NCBI GenBank assembly: GCA_003132405.1
Contig: PKXQ01000138.1
Location: 24,377-88,376 of the forward strand
Length of the DNA stretch: 64,000 bases
Direction of reading: 5' to 3'
Source: Acidobacteriaceae bacterium
Lineage (GTDB): Bacteria > Acidobacteriota > Terriglobia > Terriglobales > Acidobacteriaceae
Shown here: piece after piece, positions 36,432-45,665 of the stretch
How positions within the stretch are numbered: position 1 is the stretch's first letter
Layout: each line of letters starts with the position of its first letter
Translations under genes and position numbers: made by a program
Notes under the pieces: generated by a model
What the model was told of the DNA's origin: nothing
Database searches by the model: none
What the model saw: the letters and a program-made list of their open reading frames with translations, nothing else

Positions 36432-36599
36432 ATGCCGACCAACCGCAACCTTTCCTTTCGTAACTTTGCCTTTCTCGCCATAGCCGCAGCGCTGGGCTTG
36501 TTCTATCTATGTCTTTGCCAGACCGAAAGACAAAGATAAAGACGACAAATCGGGAGGTCAAATTCACAGCGCGCTCCGAGTTAGTGCTTATCCCCAACG
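36432..36599 (+). pseudogene. Frameshifted 5' end of the VWFA-domain gene
   Basis: An ATG at 36432 opens a signal peptide (MPTNRNLSFRNFAFLAIAAA, then LGLFYL) that ends at a stop 36537-36539. The next frame reads FARPKDKDKDDKSGGQ (36514-36561) and the third reads VKFTARSELVLIP (36557-36595). The last matches the family segment that should lead straight into TLVTDKSGNHISGL of the downstream frame. Removing one C of the CCCC at 36592-36595 would join these last two. So the 5' part is scattered over three frames by small indels, which may be real decay or assembly error. Confidence 0.7.
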
Positions 36600-38216
36600 T
36601 TGGTGACTGACAAGTCCGGCAATCACATCAGTGGACTGAAGAAGGAAGACTTTACGGTGCTCGAAAACGGCGCCGAGCAGAAGATTGCCACCTTCGAAGA
36701 GATCACCAGCGACCCGCAACGTATGTCGCGCCCCAGGGATCCGAACGAGTTTACTAACTCTCTGGGAGGCGAAGGATCGAATCGGCGTATTACGCTCATC
36801 GTGCTCGATTTCATCAACACGCCTTTTGTAGCTCAGGCGCGTGCCCGCCAGGATCTGTTCAAGTATTTGACCCAATCGCTGGACCAGCATGAGCCCACGG
36901 CCCTCTACACGCTCAACCGAAGCGGTATTCAAGTGATCCATGACTTCACCACCGATCCTCGCATCCTGGTAGCCGCCCTGCATCAGATAAATGGCGACAC
37001 CTACGAGATGGTCGATAGTCCGGAAGATTCGCAAGCCATGAGCGCGGGACTCACCAGCCCCGATAGCAATGCGGGCGTGCCCAAAGGCGACGGAGGTAGT
37101 TCCCAGAGTTCGAAAGGACATAGCCAAACACAGAGCGAAGCCAACAGCCTCCAAAAAATGATGCAAGACACGGAACTGAATTTTCGGTCATTCGAGCAGC
37201 GCCTCGCCATCACCTACACTTTGGAGGCAATGCAGCAGGTAGCGCAGGCGTTGGCAGGGTTCCCGGGGCGCAAGTCGCTGATTTGGGCGAGCGGCGGATT
37301 TCCTTTCAACGTGAGCGACAACAGCATGCATCTTGCGCCCGCCGGCCGCGACTCCCTCAGCGATCTGCTGCCCCTCTACGAACACACCTGGCAACTGCTG
37401 AACGATGCAGAAATTTCGCTCTATCCGGTCGATGTCAAAGGACTCCAAACCCTGTCGGTTGCGCCCGCCTCCATGCGCAACGGAGCGGGAAACCCGCGCA
37501 ATCCGTCGAGAAACTACGGAAGCAAGGCGATGTCGAGAGAGATGGACACGCAGTCGACCCTCCAGACCTTTGCCTCGATGACCGGAGGCCGAGCGTATTA
37601 CAACTCCAACGATCTGGTAAAAGGATTCCGCGACGCCGTAAGCGATTCCGCCAGGTACTACATGCTTGGCTATTATGTTGATCACTCGAACACCAAGGCT
37701 GGCTGGCGCAGGCTCGCGGTGAAAGTCAATCGCGATCACACGGAGGTGCGCGCCCGCAGCGGTTTCTTTGTCACCGATGCCACCATCGATCCCGAGGCCA
37801 GCCGCAACAGCGACATTTCGTCGGCTTTGCAGTCTCCTCTGGATTTCACGTCCCTGACGCTGGTGGCACGCTGGGACAAGACTGAGCCCGCCAAAGACCC
37901 GGGCAAGAAGCGTGTGAACTACGAAATGCATCTCGCGCCCGATCCCACTCTGATCAACGACGCCGATAACAACCATCTCGTGATGGATTTCATGGCGCTG
38001 GCGAAAACGCCCGATGGCAAAGCGGCCGATCATCCCATGGGCCAGAAAGTGGACGTCCATCTGAGCCCGGAGAAGGTGTCGGTGATTCGGCAGAAGGGCG
38101 TTGCCTATGGCGGTGCCCTGGATCTTGCGCCTGGAGAATATACGATCCGTTTTGTCGTCCGCGACAACCTCAGCGGACGTATCGGCTCGGTTGTGGCTCC
38201 CTTAAGGGTAGAATGA
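36600..38216 (+). CDS. VWFA-related domain protein (acidobacterial TIGR03436 type), N-terminus disrupted
   Basis: 538 residues from a TTG/GTG start. TDKSGNHISGLKKEDFTVLENGAEQ is the family's N-terminal hallmark, followed by a von Willebrand A-like domain (RRITLIVLDFINTPFVAQARARQDLFKYL to GFPGRKSLIWASGGFPF), RYYMLGYYVDHSN and a C-terminal beta domain. These proteins are normally secreted, and here the signal peptide is encoded upstream in other frames (36432-36599). As the frame stands the product would lack a signal and stay in the cytoplasm. Function of the family is unknown. Confidence 0.85.
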   Translation: MVTDKSGNHISGLKKEDFTVLENGAEQKIATFEEITSDPQRMSRPRDPNEFTNSLGGEGSNRRITLIVLDFINTPFVAQARARQDLFKYLTQSLDQHEPTALYTLNRSGIQVIHDFTTDPRILVAALHQINGDTYEMVDSPEDSQAMSAGLTSPDSNAGVPKGDGGSSQSSKGHSQTQSEANSLQKMMQDTELNFRSFEQRLAITYTLEAMQQVAQALAGFPGRKSLIWASGGFPFNVSDNSMHLAPAGRDSLSDLLPLYEHTWQLLNDAEISLYPVDVKGLQTLSVAPASMRNGAGNPRNPSRNYGSKAMSREMDTQSTLQTFASMTGGRAYYNSNDLVKGFRDAVSDSARYYMLGYYVDHSNTKAGWRRLAVKVNRDHTEVRARSGFFVTDATIDPEASRNSDISSALQSPLDFTSLTLVARWDKTEPAKDPGKKRVNYEMHLAPDPTLINDADNNHLVMDFMALAKTPDGKAADHPMGQKVDVHLSPEKVSVIRQKGVAYGGALDLAPGEYTIRFVVRDNLSGRIGSVVAPLRVE

Positions 38217-38296
38217 GAATCGTGAGCGAGGTCGCAGTTCGGCCCTGACTCGGCGGTCGAATAAGGTTGTCAAGTCTCTAAACTTAAGGATCGAGC

Positions 38297-38851
38297 ATGC
38301 GCAACTTCGTTCTGGGGATTGTTATCACCATCGTGGTTCTCGTGATCGGCGGCGCTGGCCTTGCTCTGCTGGGCTTTATGCCGACGCGCGCCAATACTCC
38401 TCCGCCGGATATGGAACGACACTTGGCCATGAGCGCACTGGATAATTCAGTCGAGCGCCATGCTCCGCGTATCAATAATCCTGTGCCACCGACCGATGAC
38501 AACCTGATCGAGGGCCTGAAGATCTACACCATGAATTGCGCGCTGTGCCATGGCGGCATCGACCGCCAGCCCTCGACTCTGGGGAAATCGTTCTATCCGC
38601 CGCCGCCGACCCTCATCCTTCATCCGCCAGACGACGAGGAATGGCATGTCTTCTACGTGATTCGCACCGGCGTTCGTTATACCGGAATGCCTGCGTGGGA
38701 CAAAGCGCTCTCCGAGCCGGACATGTGGAAGGTGACCGCATTCCTCACTCGCATCGAGAAACTTCCGCCAGCGGTGCAGGAGTATTGGAAGAAATCCAGC
38801 GGCGTTACGTCTCCAACCGGTGAGCAGGCTGGGCACGACGAACACAAGTAA
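38297..38851 (+). CDS. Membrane-anchored monohaem cytochrome c
   Basis: 184 residues: an uncleaved N-terminal helix (FVLGIVITIVVLVIGGAGLALLGF, about 4-27), then a periplasmic domain with one haem site CALCHGG (C81, C84, H85) and the likely methionine ligand in RYTGMPAWD (about M128). It resembles class-I cytochromes that carry electrons between membrane complexes. Haem attachment would depend on the Ccm system encoded at 57-60 kb. Neighbours are unrelated, so its partner oxidase or reductase cannot be named. Confidence 0.88.
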   Translation: MRNFVLGIVITIVVLVIGGAGLALLGFMPTRANTPPPDMERHLAMSALDNSVERHAPRINNPVPPTDDNLIEGLKIYTMNCALCHGGIDRQPSTLGKSFYPPPPTLILHPPDDEEWHVFYVIRTGVRYTGMPAWDKALSEPDMWKVTAFLTRIEKLPPAVQEYWKKSSGVTSPTGEQAGHDEHK

Positions 38852-38958
38852 CGTGATGGCGAGTGGGCTCAGGCTGGCAAGAAGTTGACTTCGTGCGGCA
38901 CCACATCGAAGGGTTTCACTGCTAGCATAGAGAATCGAAAATCCCGTAGAGGTATCGT

Positions 38959-39705
38959 ATGAAAAATCTTCTCCTGTGCCTTATCTTGTGCCTGTTGTTG
39001 TCAGTGTCCGCTAAGGCGATCGATGGCAAGACTGTGACCTACAAGTCTGGCGACGAAACGGTCACCGGAATCCTCTACACTCCTGCCGGCCACGGGCCGT
39101 TTCCCGCGCTCATCGTGATTCACGAGTGGTGGGGACTGAACGATTGGGTAAAACAGCAGGCTGACAAACTCGCCGGCGAAGGATACATCGCGCTGGCCGT
39201 CGACCTCTATCGCGGCAAAGTCGCCGACAACGCAGACTTGGCCCACGAATTAATGCGCGGCGTGCCTGAAGACCGCGCCACCCGCGACTTACGGGCCGCT
39301 TACGACTTCCTCGCATCACAGTTCAATGTGAAAAAAGATCGAATTGGCTCTATCGGATGGTGCATGGGCGGCGGTTATTCGCTCGACACAGCGCTGGCCG
39401 AGCCGCATCTGGCAGCCACGGTCATCAATTATGGGCACCTCGCCACGGAAACGTCGGAACTGAAGAAGATCAATGCTCCGATCCTCGGACTTTTTGGCGG
39501 TCAGGATCGCGGCATCACTCCCGACGATGTTAAGAAATTTCAACAGGCTATGGAGCAACTGGGCAAGAAGGTCGAGATCAAGATCTATCCTGACGCGGGT
39601 CACGCCTTTGAGAATCCCAACAACAAGCAAGGATACCGGCCCGAAGATGCGTCCGACGCCTGGCAACGCATAGTGGGCTTTTTGGCGGCGAACTTGAAAA
39701 AGTGA
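38959..39705 (+). CDS. Dienelactone hydrolase family protein, secreted
   Basis: 248 residues with a signal peptide (LLLCLILCLLLSVSAKA). Alpha/beta hydrolase with the DLH nucleophile elbow GWCMGGG (C135), the aspartate in GLFGGQDRGITPDD and the histidine in PDAGHAFENPNN; VIHEWWGLNDWVKQQADKLA is the family's oxyanion/lid region. Likely hydrolyses a small ester or lactone in the periplasm. It stands as a single gene after the cytochrome c gene. Confidence 0.9.
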   Translation: MKNLLLCLILCLLLSVSAKAIDGKTVTYKSGDETVTGILYTPAGHGPFPALIVIHEWWGLNDWVKQQADKLAGEGYIALAVDLYRGKVADNADLAHELMRGVPEDRATRDLRAAYDFLASQFNVKKDRIGSIGWCMGGGYSLDTALAEPHLAATVINYGHLATETSELKKINAPILGLFGGQDRGITPDDVKKFQQAMEQLGKKVEIKIYPDAGHAFENPNNKQGYRPEDASDAWQRIVGFLAANLKK

Positions 39706-39866
39706 CTCGAGGTTCGGATTCTGGCGACCCGAGCCTCCTCTCAACCTTCCGTCAACAGGCCGAACCTTGAATTTCCACTTGCCAGAAGGTACCGCTCTGG
39801 TTACTATGCACGCATCTTCATATTGATCTCTGCGTTCAACCCTAGGATTGAGCTAGTCGCGTACTT

Positions 39867-40211
39867 ATGAATATCGGCGAGACCATCCGCAACTTCCGGC
39901 TGCAACGCAGCATGTCCCAGGGCGACATTGAAAAGCGCACGGGTCTTTTGCGCTGCTATCTGTCGCGCGTCGAAAACGGCCACACCATTCCTTCGCTGGA
40001 CACGCTGGCCAAAATCGCGGGGGCGATGGATCTGGCATTGTCGCAGTTCTTCGCTGAAGGCAACAGCAATGGCCACAAAGGCTTGCCCCAGCTGTCCGAC
40101 GATGAGGTTCGCTTCCTGAGCCAGATGCGGCGCTATTCGGCCAATCTCAACGATAGCGACCGCAAGCTGGTGCTGGCCATGGTGAAGAAGATGGCGTCAA
40201 GCACGAAGTAG
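39867..40211 (+). CDS. XRE-family transcriptional regulator
   Basis: 114 residues. A Cro/CI-type HTH fills residues 1-60 (IGETIRNFRLQRSMSQGDIEKRTGLLRCYLSRVENGHTIPSLDTLAKIAGAM, with the recognition helix around CYLSRVENG). A linker and a C-terminal helical segment (LSDDEVRFLSQMRRYSANLNDSDRKLVLAMVKKM) complete it. There is no ligand domain. It is a stand-alone regulator with unknown target; no toxin, recombinase or phage gene is adjacent. Confidence 0.9.
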   Translation: MNIGETIRNFRLQRSMSQGDIEKRTGLLRCYLSRVENGHTIPSLDTLAKIAGAMDLALSQFFAEGNSNGHKGLPQLSDDEVRFLSQMRRYSANLNDSDRKLVLAMVKKMASSTK

Positions 40212-40323
40212 CCGTCATCTCTCAGCCCTCAGTACCCCCAGATCTGACCCCGACACTTCGCGAGAGGCGCCCGATATTCGTTTTCCGCTCTAGTGCGTTT
40301 ACTGACCGCTGAGAGCTGACGGC
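40210..40323. repeat. 25-bp inverted repeat after the XRE gene
   Basis: Arms 40210-40234 (AGCCGTCATCTCTCAGCCCT, then CAGTA) and 40299-40323 pair at 22 of 25 positions across a 64-nt loop. The left arm starts in the stop codon of the XRE gene. The arm contains degenerate copies of a TCAGC word. Confidence 0.75.
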
Positions 40324-40417
40324 TGCTTTTAGGTACTTTCGTACTATCTCTGACGTGTCCGGCGGGAACCTCGCCAATCCCCATGGGCAACGCTAAGCTG
40401 TTAGCTGGGGGATCTTT

Positions 40418-41065
40418 GTGACCACTGAGGAAGAGCTGAATCTGCTCGATCAGCAGTTGCGCCGCCTGAAGATCGAGTACGAAATCTTCTTCAACAACCC
40501 CACCAAACGTCCTCCTACGGATGTTGAATGGAAGGTTGTCACGCTGATTCGCAAGTTCAGCGACGGCGCTCGCCTGAGCTTCGCGCAGCGCTTTCGCTAC
40601 AACGAAATGGCGCAGCGCTACGCGATTCAGAGCGACCTGTGGCGCAAGAAGACGCGCATTCGCGAGGAGGGTTATCGCCGACCTGCGGATGCAATTCTTT
40701 CGGTGCAGGGCGTGCGTGTCGCCGAAGAGCGGGAAGCCAAGCATAATCCGGCGTATGGCCTCGCCCACAATCCTAAAGTTGCCGGCGCCGAAACGCCTGA
40801 CGGTAGTCCAGCGAACGGCCAGCCATTCACCGTGCATTGCTCCGGTGCAGCCGCTGAGTGCGAGCAAGTCGAATCCCTGTATAACGCGCTTGCCACAGCC
40901 AAGAAAAAGTCGGGCGAAAAAGTTTCCGGCGATCTCGATTCTTTCGCCGCCTTCGTCAAGAAGAAGACCAGCGAGATTCGCAAGCAGCACGGCTGCGATA
41001 CGGTGGTCTACTCGATCGAGATGCAGGGTGGCCAGGTGAAGCTGAAGGCGAAGGCAAAAAGCTAG
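40418..41065 (+). CDS. MXAN_5187-type C-terminal domain protein
   Basis: 215 residues from a GTG. The N-terminal 95 residues (LNLLDQQLRRLKIEYEIFFN, PTDVEWKVVTLIRKFSDGARLSFAQRFRYNEMAQRY) resemble the domain named after Myxococcus MXAN_5187. The middle is a Gly/Ala/Pro linker, and the C-terminal part (VESLYNALATAKKKSGEKVS, DLDSFAAFVKKKTSEIRKQHGCDTVVYSIEMQGGQVKLKAKAKS) looks like a second basic domain. Function unknown. Convergent with the next gene (3-bp gap). Confidence 0.7.
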   Translation: MTTEEELNLLDQQLRRLKIEYEIFFNNPTKRPPTDVEWKVVTLIRKFSDGARLSFAQRFRYNEMAQRYAIQSDLWRKKTRIREEGYRRPADAILSVQGVRVAEEREAKHNPAYGLAHNPKVAGAETPDGSPANGQPFTVHCSGAAAECEQVESLYNALATAKKKSGEKVSGDLDSFAAFVKKKTSEIRKQHGCDTVVYSIEMQGGQVKLKAKAKS

Positions 41066-41068
41066 AGG

Positions 41069-41614
41069 TTACGCTTTCTTCCTAGTGCACGTGCTCGTAT
41101 CGACAGATTGCCACTGCCCGTCCTTCTGAAATGAATAGCTCACGGTGAAAATGTCAGGGCTGTTCTTTACGAATTCAAATCGTTCCGCAGACGCGGCTGG
41201 ATCTCCCAGCGCCTTACCATCCCAAACCAGCCTGGAATCCGCAAATCCGTGCGAATAAAACAGGCGAATACCGCCGGTTGAGTCTTGCACCGTCGACACA
41301 TATTGTTGGCCTTTTTCGTCCCAGCCCCATTCCGAAATCGCGTGATAGGAAAATGGCGGTCGGTCGTCGTGGCGAAATAACATCCACTTATTCTCGAGCG
41401 CCAGATCGAACGAGAGGTCAGCCGAAATCGCTTTGCCGGAACGAATGAATTTACCGGCGCACGACCAATGTCCCGCAAACCACTGTAGATCGGCAATGCT
41501 CTTGTTCGCCGAGGCGGTCTGACCTTGAGCAGAGCTTGTGAGCGACAGGAATAGAGCCTCCAAAAACAGAGCCGAAGACAGGGTGATTAGATAGCCGAGG
41601 AAGTTACGATTCAT
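41069..41614 (-). CDS. Secreted lipocalin-like/DUF1579-type protein
   Basis: 181 residues with a signal peptide (LITLSSALFLEALFLSLTSSAQG). The mature part starts ADLQWFAGHWSCAGKFIRSG, the WFxGxW motif of DUF1579/THAP4-like small beta-barrels, followed by ENKWMLFRHDD, YHAISEWGWDEKGQQYVSTV and a barrel-like run to SVDTSTCTRKKA. Ligand unknown. Two cysteines (WSCAGK and STCTR) could form a disulfide. Confidence 0.75.
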   Translation of the reverse strand: MNRNFLGYLITLSSALFLEALFLSLTSSAQGQTASANKSIADLQWFAGHWSCAGKFIRSGKAISADLSFDLALENKWMLFRHDDRPPFSYHAISEWGWDEKGQQYVSTVQDSTGGIRLFYSHGFADSRLVWDGKALGDPAASAERFEFVKNSPDIFTVSYSFQKDGQWQSVDTSTCTRKKA

Positions 41615-41764
41615 GATTACCTCAGCGCAATTGACGAGTCACAAGCCGCAAGGTTAGCAGGGCCCGTGAAGCGAATATGCATTTCGGCTGATGCCGCGAT
41701 TTCCGCGCCGCAAACTCGTTACTGCTAGAATTTCTTTTCAAAATTAATTCCTTTTCGAGGACTG

Positions 41765-43330
41765 ATGTCTAAAATCCAGCGCGCCATTCTCAGTGTCACT
41801 GATAAAACCGGACTAGTGGATTTCGCCCGCCAACTTTCCCAATTGGGCGTGGAACTGGTTTCAACCGGAGGTACGGCCAAGCTACTGCGCGACTCCGGCA
41901 TCGCCGTGAAAGATATTTCCGAGCTGACCGGCTTCCCTGAGATGCTGGATGGGCGCGTCAAGACGCTGCATCCGAAGGTGCACGGCGGCATCCTGCATCG
42001 CCGCGCAGATAGCGGCCATCGAGCCTCGGTTGCCGAGCATGGCATCGAACCCATCGACATGGTGGTGGTCAACCTCTACGCCTTCGAGAAGACCGCCGCC
42101 AAGAAAGGCGTGAAGTTCGAAGAGCTAATCGAAAATATCGATATTGGCGGGCCGTCGATGATTCGTTCGGCAGCGAAGAATTTTCAGGACGTCGCAGTCG
42201 TCACTTCGCCTTCAGACTACGACGGAATCGCCGACGAGATGGCGCGCTCCGGTGCTGCGTTATCCAAAGAAACAAAGTGGCGACTGGCGCAGAAGGCGTT
42301 CGCTACGACTGCGGCTTACGATTCTGCGATTGCTTCGACGCTCGAGTGGGTGGGCGGTGACTTCGATGTCAGCGGGTTCGAGCGCAAAGCCGAGGAGGGC
42401 CTTCCGCAAAACCTGCGCCTGATGTTTCACAAAGTGATGGACCTGCGCTACGGAGAGAATCCGCACCAAAAGGCTTCGATGTATGCGGACGGCACGGACA
42501 AGGGAGTGGCCCACGCGCGCCAGGTGCAGGGGAAAGAGCTTTCCTACAACAACATCGTTGATCTGCAAGCCGCATGGGACCTGGCGCAGGAGTTTGATGA
42601 GCCCGTCTGCGCCATCATCAAACACACGAATCCCTGCGGAACCGCGACCGGGGCGTTATTGGCCGAAGCTTACTTGCGGGCGCTCGAATGCGATCCGGTG
42701 TCTGCGTTTGGCGGGGTGATTGGCGTGAATCGGACCATTGATGCGCCCGCCGCCACGGAGATGGTCAAACTATTTCTTGAAGTGATCGCCGCTCCGGCAT
42801 TTGACGAAAACGCAAAATCGATTTTTGCAGCCAAGAAAAACCTCCGCCTCGTCGAAGTTCCTGCCGGCCAGCTGAAATGGGTAGTGAAAAATATTTCTGG
42901 CGGCGTGCTCCTTCAGGAGGCTGATCGTCGCAAGCTGTCCGAATCCGACTTACAGGTAGTTACGAAACGCCCGCCGACAGCGGAAGAAAAACGGGCGCTG
43001 CTGTTCGCGTGGAAGGTGTGCAAGCACGTGAAGTCGAATGCCATCGTTTATGCCCGCGACGGGCAAAGCGTGGGCGTAGGTGCGGGTCAGATGAGCCGCG
43101 TTGATTCCTGCAAACTGGGCGCCATGAAGGCACAGTTGCCGCTGAGGGGGACAGTTGCCGCGTCGGATGCCTTCTTTCCCTTTCCGGACGGTGTTGAAGA
43201 AATTGCCAAAGCGGGCGCCACGGCGATCATCCAGCCCGGAGGCTCGGTGCGCGACCCTGAGGTCATCGATGCCGCCGACCGGCTGGGGTTGGCCATGATC
43301 TTCACCGGGGTGCGGCATTTCCGGCATTAG
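41765..43330 (+). CDS. purH: Bifunctional AICAR transformylase / IMP cyclohydrolase PurH
   Basis: 521 residues, the last two steps to IMP. The IMP-cyclohydrolase domain at the N-terminus has [49 protein letters not shown] and [18 protein letters not shown]. The transformylase domain has [64 protein letters not shown] and the C-terminal GVRHFRH. It is full length and works in the same pathway as purF and purL at 6-10 kb but is not linked to them. Confidence 0.98.
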   Translation: MSKIQRAILSVTDKTGLVDFARQLSQLGVELVSTGGTAKLLRDSGIAVKDISELTGFPEMLDGRVKTLHPKVHGGILHRRADSGHRASVAEHGIEPIDMVVVNLYAFEKTAAKKGVKFEELIENIDIGGPSMIRSAAKNFQDVAVVTSPSDYDGIADEMARSGAALSKETKWRLAQKAFATTAAYDSAIASTLEWVGGDFDVSGFERKAEEGLPQNLRLMFHKVMDLRYGENPHQKASMYADGTDKGVAHARQVQGKELSYNNIVDLQAAWDLAQEFDEPVCAIIKHTNPCGTATGALLAEAYLRALECDPVSAFGGVIGVNRTIDAPAATEMVKLFLEVIAAPAFDENAKSIFAAKKNLRLVEVPAGQLKWVVKNISGGVLLQEADRRKLSESDLQVVTKRPPTAEEKRALLFAWKVCKHVKSNAIVYARDGQSVGVGAGQMSRVDSCKLGAMKAQLPLRGTVAASDAFFPFPDGVEEIAKAGATAIIQPGGSVRDPEVIDAADRLGLAMIFTGVRHFRH

Positions 43331-43503
43331 CCTTTACTCTTCTTGACAATAATCACCCAAAGCCCCTGTACTTCTGGCTTTAACATAACCTTATGCTTTC
43401 TTGCCTTCGAAAGGACCCGCGAAGGTTAGAATAAGAAGTCCGGATGCCTGCGGATGAGCATCCAATTTTGTGTAGGTTGCAACTTAAAGGCTTGGAATTT
43501 TTC

Positions 43504-45630
43504 ATGAAAAAAGAGCTGTCGATCGGTAGCGCCGTACTTGCTGGAACTTTTTTATTTGGTCAGACTTTGCTCGCGCAGGGCTTACTGGCGCAGAGTTCGA
43601 CGGTTGCAGATCAGCCTGCCCAAGCCGCAGAAGCCACTAGTGCGCAGTCGGCCGCCAAAACCAAAACACCTAATCGCGCTGCCGCCTACTACCACTTCGC
43701 CCTCGCGCATATGTATGAGGAACAGGTGGCCACTTACGGCCGCAGCGAACTGGCTAACAAAGCGATCGAAGAATATCGCGCCGCCATTGACGCCGACCCG
43801 ACCTCCGCATATCTGACCTCCGGCCTCGCCGAACTTTACGCGAAAACTGGTCGCATTCGCGATGCCGTGGTCGAAGCGCAAGATATCATTAAGAAGAATC
43901 CCAACAATCTCGAAGCGCGCCGCCTGCTCGGACGGATCTATCTGCGCTCGCTGGGCGATATGCAGTCTGGCAGCGGCTCCGAGAGCGTCCTGAAGCTCGC
44001 GATCGAGCAATATGAGCAGATCATCCGCCTGCAGCCTGACAGCATGGATGACCACTTGCTCCTCGGGCGCTTGTATCGACTCAATAACGATCTGCAGAAA
44101 GCAGAGAACGAATTCAAGATTGCAGTCAAGCTTCAGCCGGACTCGGAAGAGGCGATTACCACGCTCGCCTATCTCTACAATGAACTAGGTGATACGGCTC
44201 GCGCAGCGCAGGTGCTCAGTTCGGTGCCGAGTACGGAGCGCTCGGCCAAGCTTTATTCGGCACTCGGCTATACCTACGAGCAGCAGAAGCAATATAAAGA
44301 AGCCATTGATGCCTATCGTCACGCGATTGAAATGGATCGCGATAACCTCGACGCCATTCGAGGCCTCGCACAAAATCTGTTGAATGATGGTCAAGCCGAC
44401 GCTGCTCTCGATCAATACAAGGTAATCGCGGACGCGAATCCGGAAGATGCGCAGACGTATGTTCGCATCGCGGAGATTTACCGCAAGCAGGGCAAGTTCG
44501 ATCTCGCGCTTGAAAATCTGAAAAAAGCCGAATCCATGGTGCAGGATTCGGTTGAAGTTCCCTACAACATTGCCGCGATCTATCAGGCACAGGGTCGCTT
44601 TGACGAAGCGATTCCGATCATGCGCGACCTGCTGAAGAAATCGGAGAAGGCCGATGGCACTTACTCCAACGGAGAAAAGAGCAATCGGGCCGTTTTCCTG
44701 GAGCGGCTGGGCACGATCTATCGCGATCAGGGAAATAATCAGGCGGCCATCGAGACCTTCCGGCAAATTGTGGCCCTCGGCGGCGACGAAAATATCGAGC
44801 GCGGATATCAGCAGATCGTCGATACCTGGCGCGAAGCCAAGGAATGGCAGAAGGCCACTGACGCCGCCAAAGAAGCCGTGCGCAAACTGCCGAGCAGCCG
44901 CGATTTGAAGATGGTGCTGGCGTCGCAGCAGGCGGATATGGGCGAGGCGGAGCAGGCGCTTAAAGATGTTCGAGCTATGTTGAAAGGCGGTGCCAGCGCC
45001 GCGAATGACGATCGACAGGTCTACATCACGCTCGCGCAAATGTATACACGCTTGCGGCGTTTTAGTGAAGCCGAGCAGGCGCTCGATAAGGCCGAGCAGC
45101 TTTCGACCAAGACGGAAGATAAGGAGTACATCTGGTTTCTGCGTGGTTCTACCTTTGAGCGCGACAAGCGTTACCCCGAAGCGGAAGAACAATTCAAGAA
45201 GGTGCTGGCCAGCGATCCGGAATACGCGTCGGCGTTGAATTATCTGGGCTACATGTTAGCTGACCAGAACATGAAGCTTGAGGAGGCGCTCGGTTACATA
45301 AAGCGCGCGGTCGATCTGGATCCGTCAAACGGCGCCTACCTCGACTCGCTCGGCTGGGCATATTTTCGGCTGGGCAAGTATGAACAGGCGGAAGACAATC
45401 TGTTGAAGGCTTCGCAGAAAATCAACACCGATCCCACCGTCCTCGATCACCTCGGCGATCTCTATCAGAAAACCGGGCGCCTGAAGTTGGCGGCCACCAA
45501 CTGGGAACGCGCATTGAACGAGTGGAACCGCACCATCACCGCCGAGGTCGATCCCGCCGATCAGGCGCGTGTGCAGAAGAAGCTCGACTCGGCGAAGATG
45601 AAGCTGGCAAAAGAAGAAGCCGCGAAGTAG
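43504..45630 (+). CDS. Secreted TPR-repeat protein
   Basis: 708 residues from the ATG at 43504, which places a signal peptide (MKKELSIGSAVLAGTFLFGQ, then TLLAQGLLAQ) at the N-terminus; the upstream frame from 43444 is rejected. The rest is almost entirely TPR: about 14-16 degenerate 34-residue repeats, clear ones being ALGYTYEQQKQYKEAIDAYR and LGRLYRLNNDLQKAENEFKI. A C-terminal group is LNYLGYMLADQNMKLEEALG and DSLGWAYFRLGKYEQAEDNL. Expected to be a periplasmic or outer-membrane scaffold. It lies 36 bp upstream of dgt in the same direction. Confidence 0.88.
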   Translation: MKKELSIGSAVLAGTFLFGQTLLAQGLLAQSSTVADQPAQAAEATSAQSAAKTKTPNRAAAYYHFALAHMYEEQVATYGRSELANKAIEEYRAAIDADPTSAYLTSGLAELYAKTGRIRDAVVEAQDIIKKNPNNLEARRLLGRIYLRSLGDMQSGSGSESVLKLAIEQYEQIIRLQPDSMDDHLLLGRLYRLNNDLQKAENEFKIAVKLQPDSEEAITTLAYLYNELGDTARAAQVLSSVPSTERSAKLYSALGYTYEQQKQYKEAIDAYRHAIEMDRDNLDAIRGLAQNLLNDGQADAALDQYKVIADANPEDAQTYVRIAEIYRKQGKFDLALENLKKAESMVQDSVEVPYNIAAIYQAQGRFDEAIPIMRDLLKKSEKADGTYSNGEKSNRAVFLERLGTIYRDQGNNQAAIETFRQIVALGGDENIERGYQQIVDTWREAKEWQKATDAAKEAVRKLPSSRDLKMVLASQQADMGEAEQALKDVRAMLKGGASAANDDRQVYITLAQMYTRLRRFSEAEQALDKAEQLSTKTEDKEYIWFLRGSTFERDKRYPEAEEQFKKVLASDPEYASALNYLGYMLADQNMKLEEALGYIKRAVDLDPSNGAYLDSLGWAYFRLGKYEQAEDNLLKASQKINTDPTVLDHLGDLYQKTGRLKLAATNWERALNEWNRTITAEVDPADQARVQKKLDSAKMKLAKEEAAK

Positions 45631-45665
45631 TCCTTCTGTATGGGATTCACTGCTAAACTTTCTCC

